Shown: positions 24,360 through 34,810 of the stretch, piece by piece
Position numbering within the stretch: position 1 is the first letter of the stretch
How the letters are laid out: each line of letters opens with the position of its first letter
Assembly (NCBI GenBank): GCA_032158295.1
Contig: CM063255.1
Location: forward strand, 6,415,501 to 6,479,500
Length of the DNA stretch: 64,000 nt
DNA from: Pycnopodia helianthoides
Lineage: Eukaryota > Echinodermata > Asteroidea > Forcipulatida > Asteriidae
Reading direction: 5' to 3'
Notes under the pieces: model-generated
What the model was told of the DNA's origin: nothing
The model's input: only the letters and a program-made list of their open reading frames with translations
Databases searched by the model: none
Position numbers and translations under genes: made by a program

Positions 24360-24563
24360 ACAATGAGTTGTTCGCGCTGCTGCACGAACACCTAAAAAAA
24401 AAAACAACGAACAAAAACAAAAAGTTGTTCGCGCTATTGCACGAACACCTCAAAACAAAAAAACGAACAAAAACAAGAGGTGTTCTGGGCGGAGTGCCCG
24501 AACACCTAAAAAAAAACCGGAACAAAAACAAGAGGTGTTCCGGGCGGAGTGACCGAACACCTA
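24360..24563 (+). repeat. Four tandem TGTTCG..CGAACA hairpin units
   Basis: Units of about 50 bp, each with a hairpin such as TGTTCGCGCTGCTGCACGAACA or GGTGTTCNGGGCGGAGTG..CGAACACC, joined by A-rich linkers with CGAACAAAAACA. Single copies at 22963-22986 and, inverted, at 47256-47283. Confidence 0.75.
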
Positions 24564-24621
24564 ATAATGATGATTGTAAATATTGTTTGAAGCTTTGCAT
24601 TGTGTGGACAAATGGGAAAAA

Positions 24622-24894
24622 CTATAAATAAATAAAAGTAAACTTGCGGGCACAACCATGTGTAAATCTCTTTTGTTTGACTGTTGGCTCTGAGAAGAGC
24701 CGGTTTGGTCTCGACGTTTGGTCTCGACGTTTCGAACAGTATACTCTGCTCGTCTCTTCTCCTGATGACGAGCAGAGTATACTGTTCGAAACGTCGAGAC
24801 CAAACCGGCTCTTCTCAGAGCCAACACTCAAACAAAAGAGATTTACACATGGTTGTACCCGCAAGTTTACTATTATTTATTTATAGGTTTTCCT
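24622..24894. repeat. Foldback element, arms about 125 bp
   Basis: The sequence from 24622 (AAATAAATAAAAGTAAACTT) returns as its complement ending near 24887, around a short TCTTCTCCTGAT loop. The left arm carries a 13-bp duplication of GTTTGGTCTCGAC that the right arm lacks. Confidence 0.85.
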
Positions 24895-24906
24895 AAATGA
24901 TGATTG

Positions 24907-25400
24907 TGTTGGGCACTAGGTTTGTCAGACACAAAGAGTTGGGTATAATGGTTTGTCAGACACAATGGGTCGGGGATTAGGTTTGTCAAACACAATAGGT
25001 CGGGGATTTGGTTTGTCAGACACAATGGGTCGGGAATTTGGTTTTTCAGACACAATGGGTCGAGGATTAGGTTTGTCAAACACAATAAGTCGGGGATTAG
25101 GTTTGTCAGACACAATCAGTCGGATATTAGGTTTGTCAAACACAATGGGTCGGGGATTAGGTTTGTCAGACACAATGGGTCGGGGATTAGGTTTGTCAGA
25201 CACAACGGGTTGGGTATAATGGTTTGTCAAACACAATGGGTCGGGGATTAGGTTTGTCAGACACAATGGGTCGGATATTAGGTTTGTCAGACACAATTGG
25301 TCGGGGTTTAGGTTTGTCAGACACAATGGGTCGGCGAATCGGTTTGTCAATCGCAATGGGTCAGGGATTAGGTTTGTCAGGCACAGTGGGTTGGGTATAA
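24907..25400 (+). repeat. Minisatellite, 30-bp unit, about 16 copies
   Basis: Consensus GGTTTGTCAGACACAATGGG plus TCGGGGATTA. Unit length is a multiple of three, which explains long open frames on both strands with no protein meaning. Two variant units contain TTGGGTATAAT. Confidence 0.9.
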
Positions 25401-25770
25401 TATGGGTGTGTCAGAATTAGGTCTTAAGTTTTTTTCTACATAGTGTGTCAATATTGTATTTAGATATAGTGTGATTTGAAATGATAAACGTTAATCCGGA
25501 GGTCGTTGGTTCAAATCCCGCTCTAGTCAATTTTTCTTTGTTCAACCCCATACTATTTGAAATTTACCCAGTCAGTTTCCCTTGTGGTTTATTACTTGAC
25601 ATTTAAATTAAAAAAGTCGCATCCCCTCAAGGTGATCCCGTGGCTGCTGCTTCCCAGGTTGTATCGTAAACTTGGGTGTGATCCCTGGCTACACGGCAGT
25701 TAACGGTTGTATGGCTTCTGACTGGCACCCCGAACAAAGATATTGACAAAATAGGGAGACCGCCAATATA

Positions 25771-25844
25771 GGGCTAGATAGCTCAGTTGGTAGAGCGCCG
25801 GTACGTTAATCCGGAGGTCGTTGGTTCAAATCCCGCTCTAGTCA
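25771..25844 (+). tRNA. tRNA-like module (Asn GTT-like), probably tRNA-derived repeat
   Basis: Box A-like TAGCTCAGTTGGTAGAGC and box B-like GGTTCAAATCC at normal spacing. Anticodon position would read GTT. Against a working tRNA: position 33 is C rather than T, the anticodon stem has a T-T mismatch, and the acceptor stem closes imperfectly. Confidence 0.4.
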
Positions 25845-26086
25845 ATTTTTCTTTGTTCAACCCCATACTATTTGAAATTTACCCAGTCAGTTTCCCTTGT
25901 GGTTTATTACTTGACATTTAAATTAAAAAAGTCGCATCCCCTCAAGGTGATCCCGTGGCTGCTGCTTCCCAGGTTGTATCGTAAACTTGGGTGTGATCCC
26001 TGGCTACACGGCAGTTAACGGTTGTATGGCTTCTGACTGGCACCCCCAAACAAAGATATTGACAAAATAGGGAGACCGCCAATATA

Positions 26087-26160
26087 GGGCTAGATAGCTC
26101 AGTTGGTAGAGCGCCGGTACGTTAATCCGGACGTCGTTGGTTCAAATCCCGCTCTAGTCA
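26087..26160 (+). tRNA. tRNA-like module, second copy
   Basis: As at 25771-25844 with one change (GGACGTCG for GGAGGTCG). A 3' half copy lies at 25488-25529. Confidence 0.35.
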
Positions 26161-26378
26161 ATTTTTCTTTGTTCAACCACATACTATTTGAAATTTACCC
26201 AGTCAGTTTCCCTTGTGGTTTATTACTTGACATAAAAAATATATAATCAACTAAAAAAGAATAATAATAATAATAATTAAAAGGCTTTCAATACATTCAT
26301 GACGAAAAATCAGTCGAAGAAATTGTCTAAGTTCCTTAAACCGTGCTGACTCAAAATCAACAACTTATGAACATTTTA

Positions 26379-26756
26379 AAGGCATAGTACACATTTGGTA
26401 ATGACTCTTAAAGTTAATGGCAATAAAACCTTACTTGGTAAGAAGTAAAGTAGCTTTGGGTAGTAAAACGAATTTTGAGAAACTTTTAACTTCGAAGTAC
26501 CACGGTTATGGAAAATATATCACTTTTTATTCCCCAAATTTGAATCTGAGAAGCGTTTCTGTCAGAAACGCTTCTCAGACTGTGTATTCCTATGGGGAAT
26601 ATTATTCCTGCGTGGAAATATTCGCTCCGTTTTTTTTGGTGATATCTCAAAAACGCGACCACCTTTTGAAGTGAAATTTTAACAGGTTAGTTTGATTGTA
26701 TGTACCTATACATTTAAAGATTAACACAATCAGAAAACGTGTACTGTGCCTTTAAG
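26379..26756. mobile_element. MITE-like element, TTAAAGGCA termini
   Basis: From TTTAAAGGCATAGTACAC to GTGTACTGTGCCTTTAA with a central palindrome GAAGCGTTTCTGTCAGAAAC. Same architecture as the AAAGGCACTGG elements. Confidence 0.75.
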
Positions 26757-28711
26757 TGGTGCCATCTTTGCTTTAAAAAAAAGGGCCAATGTTAACAGAG
26801 GTCACAAATTTGGTTTAATCAAAATAAAATTTGATTTAATCAAAATTTGGAATGCAACAAAAAATTCTTGAGGAATTGAAAGGCTGGTCCGCTGAATGAG
26901 AATTTATACTTAAGAAGTGATTTAATTAGCACTAAATACACGATTAATCTAAAGCGTGCAATTATTGTGAAACAAGTGTTTGTGTGCACTTTACACCATG
27001 TAGAAACGAAATCCAATATTTAAGACGTTGTTTAATGGTGCTCTCCAAACTTAAAGTGTTACTAGAGCGATATTTGCTACGGTTCCCTTATCCAATAAAA
27101 CTGTAGAATGATACTTCATTATGTCACATAAAAAAAATCCAACGATTTGGCCTTTTTAGTCTTGCCTAAATAACGACTTTTACAGACCGATTTTGTTGCA
27201 CTAGCCACTCCGAATCGCGAAAAGACCCCCACGTAGAGTCTCTGGCACACAGCTTTCGCGAACAACTGCATGACGTCACAGAGTGGTGTAGGTCTTGTGT
27301 TGTCACACTTAACAGCGTCATGTACTTTCCCGCACTCAAGCTTGTTCGGCGATTTTTCCGACAAATTCCACCATGGTTGAAAGAGACAGTTCTTGGGAAG
27401 ATTATAGTAGATTATTGTAGTCATTTATGACAGTAGCAGCGATACTGTGGTAGTGATTCTGCCAGTAATTTTAGCGATTTCATTTCGTCAGAGACGACGA
27501 AGAAATCCGCGGTGCAGATCCCTACTAGACTTGATTCAAGTCCCTTTAACGTGCGAGGTCCCCAACACACTTGTAACGTGCCAGCATATAGCCACAGTAC
27601 AGACATATACTACCAGTGCACCCTCACCGACAAAATGTAGCTCGGAACAGGTTTTGGAATGCAGAGCGCAAAACAATAGTTTTCTGACGATGATGCAAGG
27701 AAGGGCCTTGCACGGTATTGGGACTTGAGTCAAGTCTAATCCCCTACCGGCTGGAGCCACTCGCTTGCCCCGGTAGGCAGGCCAAGGCAGCTGGCAAAGA
27801 CGCAGCTGGCAAAGACGAAGCCGAACAGGACAACGATCGTCTTTTAAACACAGACTGGTTAGTTGTTTATAAACGATAAGGGGATCATAATACATGTACA
27901 GCCTGGTCAGGATTTGACTTGATTCCATTGAAACTTAAACTAACGTGTGTGACATCAAAACATTTGCCGTGGTGAAGTTCGCCGATTGACTACAGTTAGT
28001 AGTACCGCTATACCAGCATTACACACAGACTATGTTTGTGTGGGTGTACAGTAAGTACACACATTTACATGATGTACATGTACATCAATGTACATCCATA
28101 GTGTGTAGTGCTTGGCCAAGTAGTAAACAGAACAGATACGTGCCTTTAGTTGTGCATTTATTTTCATGCAAGATTGTGTAATTCCTTTGGCTAATAAATA
28201 AGAAATTTAAATTGTGAAATAAACAAGATGGAGCAACAAATGGTTTTAATTTTGACCTGTTGAAAACTTTGAAACTGAAATGAAAATATCAATATATCCT
28301 TGGCAGCTTAATTTATGGTACTGTTCTGTAAAGTGATTGATATAAAGTTTCAATAACCGTTGACCTTAATTAAGTTATAGTACAAACATCAAGTTCTGTA
28401 TGCACGCTTTCCCCATCGTAAGGTCAACATTAACTTTGGATATATAAGGTGTGTACAATCTGGGGGAGAAATAGTTAGGTGGCTTTTATGTATGGATGAA
28501 TTATTCAGAGATATTTGAATTATCAGGGTCATGCACCCCCCCCACACACACTCAAAAAACACACAAAACAAACCTTTGGAGAATAAAGGACCCCCCCCCC
28601 CCAATAAAAAATAATAATAATACCACCCCACCCCATACTATTGCCCACAGCACATAGGAAGATAACATTAAATTATATTTTTCCTCCCCCACCCCCTCCC
28701 TCCTGATCCAG

Positions 28712-29417
28712 GTGTACTTGTGGCAGTCCGTCATCCAACAACTTGGGATAGACCTAGGTTTGAAGCGTGCTGTGCATCCAGCAGTTTTGCAGAAAGCATC
28801 TTTGCAGTATCAGGCTCAATATGGGAGATGGGGTTTACAGCATGGGGAACATTTGACCAGTAAGTAGTGTTTCCAAGACAAAAGTGATTGTATGCTAAAA
28901 CTCTCAACTTTTATTACCAGTTTGAACAAAAAACATTGTTTTTTTTGTCATTCCATCTACATCATGTAGTTTAAACACTCATATGATTGTAAACCTGCGC
29001 AGCATAAGATTAAATTGAACATAGAATCTGATCAGAAAAATATCCATTACACAGATTTGAGGGAACCTACAACTATCCATCCATTTGTGAATTATATTGT
29101 TTGTGTAATGAACAAGTAGATACAATTTACCTTTTATGGATTGACCGCAAAATAAATGGCTACAAATGGTATAATTATACTTAATCTTCTCACTTGGTGC
29201 TGATTTGTTCCATATATTTATTTCTCATTAATCTCTAGGAAATATCAACATGTACGTGGCCTATCGTCAAGTAAAAAAGATGGTGTTGGGGATATTTGGG
29301 AAGATTCAACCGGGCTCCACTCTCATCCTGTGTAATGAATACAATCCGACAGATGCATCCAAACCCAGATTGTACAAAGTCTTCAGCTATCCTGAACTGG
29401 ATTACATTTTTTCTTGA
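28712..29417 (+). CDS. Unrecognised gene, last two exons (reading frame ambiguous)
   Basis: Exons 28712-28859 and 29239-29417 are bounded by a strong polypyrimidine tract plus ATCCAG, a consensus donor GTAAGT and acceptor AATCTCTAG. One frame runs 108 codons through both exons to TGA at 29415, with segments such as YRQVKKMVLGIFGKIQPGST and ending PELDYIFS. A second frame is also open across the same junction for 80 codons, to TAA at 29333 (FDQKYQHVRGLSSSKKDG, WEDSTGLHSHPV). I recognise neither. Upstream exons must exist; a donor at 28043 (TACA-GTAAGT) would fit the second frame. AATAAA follows at 29699. Convergent with the minus-strand gene at 29944-30108. Confidence 0.5.
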
Positions 29418-29698
29418 TCTACCATGTGACTGCACTTGTTCATGAACATGCATTTCTTTATAAATATTTTGTTTAATTTCACCTTAGACATGGACATGCA
29501 ATTCTGATGAAATCAAAACAAGCATTGCAGAGCAAACAAAAATTTTGCATATATAAAAAGTGTTTTCTCCAGTTTTCTGGAATTAGAGATGTTCTGTATG
29601 CCTTTATACACAATGTAACTCGTCAGAGGTTGAAATTAACTTTCATTTTGCAGTAGCCCACGGGGCAAGTCAAGTCAAATTGTTACTATTCCTCATTT

Positions 29699-29704
29699 AA
29701 TAAA
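29699..29704 (+). promoter_or_regulatory. Polyadenylation signal AATAAA
   Basis: First AATAAA downstream of the stop at 29417 (282 bases), consistent with the 3' end of the plus-strand gene; a second lies at about 29804. Confidence 0.4.
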
Positions 29705-29827
29705 TATGGGATTTTGTATTTGTACATTTTTTACACGTGTAGATAAGTGTTGTGATCAACGTTTTATTTTCATCTATTTGTTAGAACATCAACAAATGAA
29801 AGATTAATAAAAGAGTAGATACAATTT

Positions 29828-29833
29828 TTTATT
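29828..29833 (-). promoter_or_regulatory. Polyadenylation signal AATAAA (minus strand)
   Basis: TTTATT on the plus strand, 111 bases beyond the stop of the 29944-30108 exon. If used, the two convergent transcripts overlap slightly or abut. Confidence 0.35.
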
Positions 29834-29943
29834 TTGCCACAGAATCTCTGTTTCAAAATTTGCATATTCCTTTAGCTTGTCATTTTCAGCCTTGTACAAA
29901 ACCAATTTTTAAATCCCATAAGTTGAGAATTTTTTTTTTAATC

Positions 29944-30108
29944 CTAAATTTTGATATAGACTAAAAAGATTAACCGTTTCATGTTTTCCAATAAGCTATC
30001 CGTTGGTGCAGTTAATGCGGGTTCATCGCCACGTGAAGGTCCAGTCATTGATAGTCCGCCTGTTGATGGATCAGTTGTTTCTCCAGTCTTGAAGATTTCC
30101 ATTAGCAT
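29944..30108 (-). CDS. Unrecognised small protein, last exon of a minus-strand gene
   Basis: On the minus strand an acceptor (GTGCTTCTTTTAG) is followed directly by ATG and 54 codons to TAG, starting MLMEIFKTGETTDPSTGG and containing GPSRGDEPALTAPTDSLLE. Only this frame is open. Upstream on the same strand, a perfect donor (CACGG-GTAAGT) ends at 30639; joining them puts a stop just before the ATG in this frame, so the upstream exon would be 5' UTR and the ATG the true start. Otherwise this is simply the last exon of a longer protein. AATAAA on the minus strand lies at 29828-29833. Confidence 0.45.
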   Translation of the reverse strand: MLMEIFKTGETTDPSTGGLSMTGPSRGDEPALTAPTDSLLENMKRLIFLVYIKI

Positions 30109-30638
30109 CTAAAAGAAGCACAATATTCCATTGAAAACAAATTAAAAATTTACCCCAAAAATCAATTTGCTTTTTATTCTTCTAAATTTATTTAAATGTT
30201 TTTTGTAGGGGGGGGGGGCAGTTGGTATTTATTTTTGAAAGGGGAATCCACTCACCACTATCCACTCACCATTATTTCAGTCAGTATGATTACCACATAC
30301 TGAGCACAAATCTGATTTCTTTTGAGCACAAATCAAATATCATTTGTCATCATGATGAAAAGGTTTCGAGTGGATTGAACACCCACCCCTTACTTTAATT
30401 AAAAAAATATTTTCCGTTGATGTCTTGTGTGTAGGCAAAGAAAGGATCAATGAGGGTATAGGGAAGCTCGCCACTTCTATTTTACAGAGGGATTTATAGC
30501 ATTGTCATTGTTTATTGACATGACGGCGAACATCATTGACACTTCAAACAGCCCAATGGTTTTGCCCGGTATCCGGACACGGATTGTTGGCGACTCGCAC
30601 AGTCCCCCGTTTCCCACTGTTTCCTACCAAACACTTAC

Positions 30639-30800
30639 CCGTGGGATTTAGCTCCTCGTTTTCGTTCGTCCGATTGGCCCTTTCGCTGTCTGTCTTTCGG
30701 CTTTTTTCCCTGACGACGTTGTGGCAATTTTTTGTGGCCTTCAACGTTGAACTGCACCCCTTTGGACTATCCGTGAGAAGTGTGGACGTGTGGACGAAGT
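30639..30800 (-). other. Candidate noncoding first exon (minus strand)
   Basis: Ends at a consensus donor GTAAGT (30638-30633 on the minus strand). The stretch is GC-richer than its surroundings and has no ATG-initiated frame reaching the donor, which fits a 5' UTR exon about 530 bases upstream of the 30108 acceptor. The outer border is arbitrary. Confidence 0.3.
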
Positions 30801-31921
30801 AGGCCTATCCAGGGTGTCATAGGTCACCTTACACAGTAGTGAGTCAGTACGACTACACACGATCGACTTCGAAACGCTGAAGTTGGATCACGTTTCAGCT
30901 TACAAAAAGTACCCATTCTTCCTAAATAGCTGAATGAGCCGGACAATTTCGGAAGCTGTGGTTAGGGTTTTTATCGCTGTTCCTTGTGCAGCCTCAAAAA
31001 GCACACGTTTTCGGCATTTTAAAGTCTTATTTACACTTCACATGCATGATGCCTGTGCTCCTGCAAGCCTTCGATGCATGTTTTCATGCACGAAGTCAGT
31101 GATTGCGCAACACCATCAACAACCTTGCCCACCTTGTGACGTCATGGTCTTTCTAACCAATCAAACGCCCTCAACGGCAAAATGCTTTCAAGTTTTGCCC
31201 AATCCCCAATAATGACCCTTTTTTTTGATGCAATATTACAGACAAACTGTGAACCCAAATAATTTAACTAACTCATTAAACAGTAGTCTAATATCATATC
31301 TGCAAGTTTTACAATCGTTTCTGCTTTCTCAAAAATCGCTCTAGTAACACTTTAAGGTGTCAATTCAATAATCACCAGCAGATGACACTTGAGTTTAACT
31401 TTAAATCACTTTAAACAATGGTTTATTACAATCACTTGTAATTTTGTATGCATAATCAATGTTACATGCTTCATTTAACATAGTATAACCATAAGTGGGT
31501 TGCAATAATAAATTTAAAAAAAAAAAAAAAACTCGGGAAGGTTTACATATTTATGCAAGACTACAATTTTGACTTTTAACTGTACGGTAATTTTTGTATC
31601 ACCAGTGCAAATGGAGAATCTTGGGTTTAACGCTTATAACTCCGTGACTTATGTGCAGATTCATGCTGTTTTTATGCAGTTTTTCATGAGTCCATCCAAT
31701 GTTCGTTAATGCACACACAACACAAATGTATATGTATGTGGTAGGACGTTGACATGTATAATGATTTAAAATGTAATCAATGATTTATGGTTGTACTATG
31801 TTTATGAAGCATGTGGTGGCCATTGAAGGAGCGTTCACGTCTCGGTTCCTGTCATATGGAAATCTGCGAATTCTTCAACCACACTACTAACGTTGCATAA
31901 GTAACTACTACAACCAACACC

Positions 31922-32785
31922 ATGGCTACCAACGACAATGATGACCAATTTGTTGCTGAGGCTCAGAGTCGAACTCACGGGTACTTGTCAGGACCGGCCC
32001 CGAGTATCATCTCATCCAATATTGAAGGTCTTACAGGCACCAAGCAAGAACTCTTGGCTGACCTATATACAAACCAACTCAGTGTGACATTCTCTGCCTA
32101 CAGGAGACTCATCGCGGGCCTTCACGAGCTCGCCTTCGCATCTCCGGAATGACCCTCATCGCAGAGAGACCACATGGCCAGTACGGAGGCGCGATATTTG
32201 CCCGTAATGGTTTTACTGTGGACAAACCTTCTCTATCAGACAGCAATAACATCGAAGTCCTTTCCATTGACCTATAATGGGAATCACCATAAGTCCAGTC
32301 TACAAGCCAGCTCTTGAGCTTTTCGACCTGCCCGGCAGAGCTACTGACCATAACAACAGTCCTTGCGCTTTGCTTCTCTGCTACGGAGTGTGCATCACCA
32401 GGGAGTAGGTCCGCCCATGCGCCCAAGATTGACCCAGCTCTAAATTCATCCTGCAGAGCAATCACTGATTGCCTAAAGTAGAAGACCTCTACTTGCTATG
32501 CGGTATTACCCCTCCACACATCATTAGGTTGGTCTTGTCCAAGAAAGAAAAGGACAAACAAGAAAACAATCCACTATACACCCACTCTTCCGACAACAGC
32601 CAGTGGGCAAGCGGCTCAAATCGCCACAGCTTCCTAAACACTGTATAGAGCCCCTTTATCAGCCCTCACAACCAAAGGATGACCCTGTGGTCAAACAACT
32701 TATAGACCACTCCACATAAACTCTCCCTCAGCCCCAAGGAATCCCTCGCATCCGGCTCCAGCGAGACTTGGCCTTTTTGGCTAAG
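31922..32785 (+). pseudogene. Decayed non-LTR retrotransposon (LINE), endonuclease region
   Basis: Starts ATGGCTACC and encodes SSNIEGLTGTKQELLADL, the NIEGL motif at the start of AP-type endonucleases of LINEs. A frameshift follows, then in another frame the LQETH motif and GMTLIAERPHGQYGGAIF, then NNIEVLSIDL and a stop. Further downstream scattered fragments resemble the linker before reverse transcriptase, with several stops. The element is 5'-complete or nearly so but truncated before the RT and cannot be active. Confidence 0.7.
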
Positions 32786-32799
32786 CCTAAATAATTCAC

Positions 32800-33260
32800 A
32801 TTTTAAAGGTTCCCCCAGTGGTGCATGCCACATATCCCATGCACTTCAAACCTTTCGCACTAAATATTTTGAATAAACCCCGCCGGGCTCATGGACTATT
32901 GTGTTTAATTGGAGTGTACATAGGTCGGACGCGTTATGCTAGAAAAATCCTTCAAAATGTCCGCGAATCGAGATGGGGTTGGTTGTTTGAAGATCTTGGG
33001 CTGAGTGATGACGAAGTTGATACTTTTCCACCGATGCTCAAGTTGGTTGTAGCATCCACTAGCCTACGATTGCGAATGTCAATAAGAAAAGTGAAAATAA
33101 ACGAAGGAAGTCTGCGCCCATGATTGCATGTTGAACATCAGCGACAATGAACACAATCAGCATGGCCGCGGAATCCCAATGTCGAGCGTTAATATTACCT
33201 TTCACCATAAACTGTAGCGATTGCGCTCGATGCGTTAGCTGCTTGAAGGTCATTCATGGT
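32800..33260 (-). pseudogene. Decayed Gypsy-type LTR retrotransposon, protease region
   Basis: On the minus strand FIVADVQHAIMGADFLR is the C-terminal half of a Gypsy-type retropepsin (the GADFL motif). It is preceded in another frame by LQAANASSAIATVYGER and followed, after a frame change, by IRNRRLVDATTNLSIGG and a linker with SITRPTYVH. At least three frameshifts or stops are present. No LTRs or RT are seen in the window. Confidence 0.65.
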
Positions 33261-33446
33261 GACGTTGGGCGTGGTCTTAGATGAAGGACGGATAAGACTC
33301 ACCTCTGCTCATGTGTCCACAAGGAAGTTTGATTCGTTACACGGTCCGTGACGTAAAATAGGCGATTAGACGTGGAATGGCCAGCAGAGCAAATCGCCCC
33401 TACTTGGCGGCTTGGTCGTTTCCCTGGTTACTGGCCTGATAGAAAC

Positions 33447-34182
33447 ATGGCTGCGTACATTTGTGGCCATAGCTCAAGTTTATTTATAATTATGTGGAAG
33501 AAAACCTTCCCAAGACACATCCCCAAGACAACACAACAAACCACCCCAATACCACATTCAAAACCACACCAAAAACCAGACTCAAAACCACATCCAAAAC
33601 CACACCCAAAACCTAGTAAGTTATTGACTGTTTTCTGGAAGAAAATGCAAAATCATAACAGATAAATGGCGCCCTCTGTTGAACAAGGTTAATCCGTCTT
33701 GAAGACAATTGAGATCTGCATTTCTGGAAGTTTATCTTTTCAAATTTGATATTTTGTTCTTCAATATGGCAATGGTTGATGGCAAAGAAAGAGGCATTGC
33801 CAACTATGCCCCCCCCCCCCCCAATCAAAAGAGGAAAGTCACGATTTGAGTAAAGTAAACAACGAGAAGGGTGGTCGTGTGATAGATAGATGACACATGA
33901 CAATGTTGAACCCTCACAGAACATTCCATGAAGCTAGATAATAACCCCCAATGATCAGTTAAAGTTTTATAAACTTTAAATTTCCGTCCTTCAGGTCACC
34001 GTGCAGATCCGGTGCTGATATTGACCTCCCCCACCCCGCACCGAAAATTACAGACTGAGATGAGGACACTTTCTGATTCTGAAGAACCATTGGAAAACAA
34101 TTACAAGCAAAAACATCAGAAAATGCCGGGATTATCTGTTATGAAAAAGGCAACATTACAAAATGTATTTTATCTTCTCTGA
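33447..34182 (+). CDS. Unrecognised two-exon gene, Lys-Pro-His repeat protein
   Basis: Exon 1 33447-33615 begins GAAACATGGCTGCG (good initiation context) and encodes MAAYICGHSSSLFIIMWKKT followed by KPHQKPDSKPHPKPHPKP, a short repeat from an AAACCACACCC-like minisatellite. Donor GTAAGT follows. Exon 2 33995-34182 after acceptor CCTTCAG continues in phase 1 with SHRADPVLILTSPTPHRKLQ and LSDSEEPLENNYKQKHQK to TGA, giving 118 residues in all. AATAAA at 34331 gives a short 3' UTR, and the IF1 start lies 572 bases beyond this stop. No domain is recognised. The phase match and splice quality argue for a real gene; the low-complexity exon 1 argues for caution. Confidence 0.5.
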
Positions 34183-34330
34183 AATAAGGTTTATCCTGTA
34201 AATCTGATGGTTGATATAAAATTACATTAAATATCTAAAGGCTATCATTTCATTTTAAAACTTTTTTGTCAGACTTGTAGCATTTTGAACTCTATGCCTA
34301 ACCAAGGGCTAAAAATTGACATTAAATTAA

Positions 34331-34336
34331 AATAAA
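34331..34336 (+). promoter_or_regulatory. Polyadenylation signal AATAAA
   Basis: About 150 bases after the stop of the 33447-34182 gene and before the IF1 promoter, so it would separate the two plus-strand genes. Confidence 0.4.
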
Positions 34337-34668
34337 TCTTTGTCCAGCCAAAAAGTCTTGGAAAATCCCCGAAATTATCGTTCAAAGCAATAATATTATA
34401 AATCTCCTAAACGAGATGCAAACCGAGTTCACAAGAACAGTGAAGAGAAATAGCGCCCCCTTTTGTCGGCCTTCCGTAAAATAAAACATTAAAAGACCCT
34501 TTAGCTTTCTCAAAAATCGTGTTAATGGAATTTCAAGCAAGACACAATCACTACTAAAACACAACCATATTGAAACGAGTAATTAATCACATATAACTCG
34601 ACTTTATCTTGTTGTGTTAAGACATTGATCTCCAGTCAATAACGGAGATCAATGGTTTTTATTACGAG

Positions 34669-34676
34669 TATAAAAT
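34669..34676 (+). promoter_or_regulatory. Candidate TATA box of the IF1 gene
   Basis: TATAAAAT lies 79 bases upstream of the IF1 start codon, giving room for a short leader. Motif and position only. Confidence 0.35.
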
Positions 34677-34754
34677 ACCAGCGGTTAAGCAGTCAAATTA
34701 CTGTCCGGCAAGGGGACAGAGGTCACGAAAGGTCACTCATCGACATCAGAAAAA

Positions 34755-34810
34755 ATGGCTCTCGCAAGACTATCGTCTATTCGTCTTTTTCGCCCGTTCG
34801 TAGCTGTCTG
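34755..34810 (+). CDS. ATP5IF1: IF1 exon 1, mitochondrial targeting peptide
   Basis: ATG with AAAAATGGCT context, 18 codons plus TG before donor GTAAGA. Four Arg, no acidic residue, alternating with hydrophobics: a typical matrix presequence. Confidence 0.88.

Larger units (their letters stand above)
25487..26232 (+). repeat. Tandem array, 315-bp unit with tRNA-like module
   Basis: Two complete repeats plus a partial one; the word GTTAATCCGGA recurs at 25490, 25805 and 26121. Units are almost identical. Each carries a tRNA-like segment and CTGGCTACACGGCAGTTAAC. Confidence 0.9.
21640..28711. other. Gene-free repeat-rich stretch
   Basis: Contains the repeats listed separately and otherwise AT-rich DNA. 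A good donor (TACA-GTAAGT) at 28043 is the only splice-like signal I can link to a gene, namely the exons from 28712. Confidence 0.5.

Noticed and set aside
24098..24631. 177-codon plus-strand frame rich in Lys/Asn/Thr
   Set aside because: Runs through the A-rich linkers of the TGTTCG hairpin repeats.
24925..25356. 143-codon minus-strand frame and 88-codon plus-strand frame of 10-residue repeats
   Set aside because: Produced by the 30-bp minisatellite; unit length divisible by three keeps frames open on both strands.
24360..26232. CRISPR-like repeat array
   Set aside because: Animal minisatellite, hairpin and satellite repeats; no unique spacers between constant repeats, and no cas genes.
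33299..33320. Minus-strand first exon ATGAGCAGAG followed by GTGAGT
   Set aside because: The sequence downstream on that strand is a decayed Gypsy protease, so a gene starting here is unlikely.
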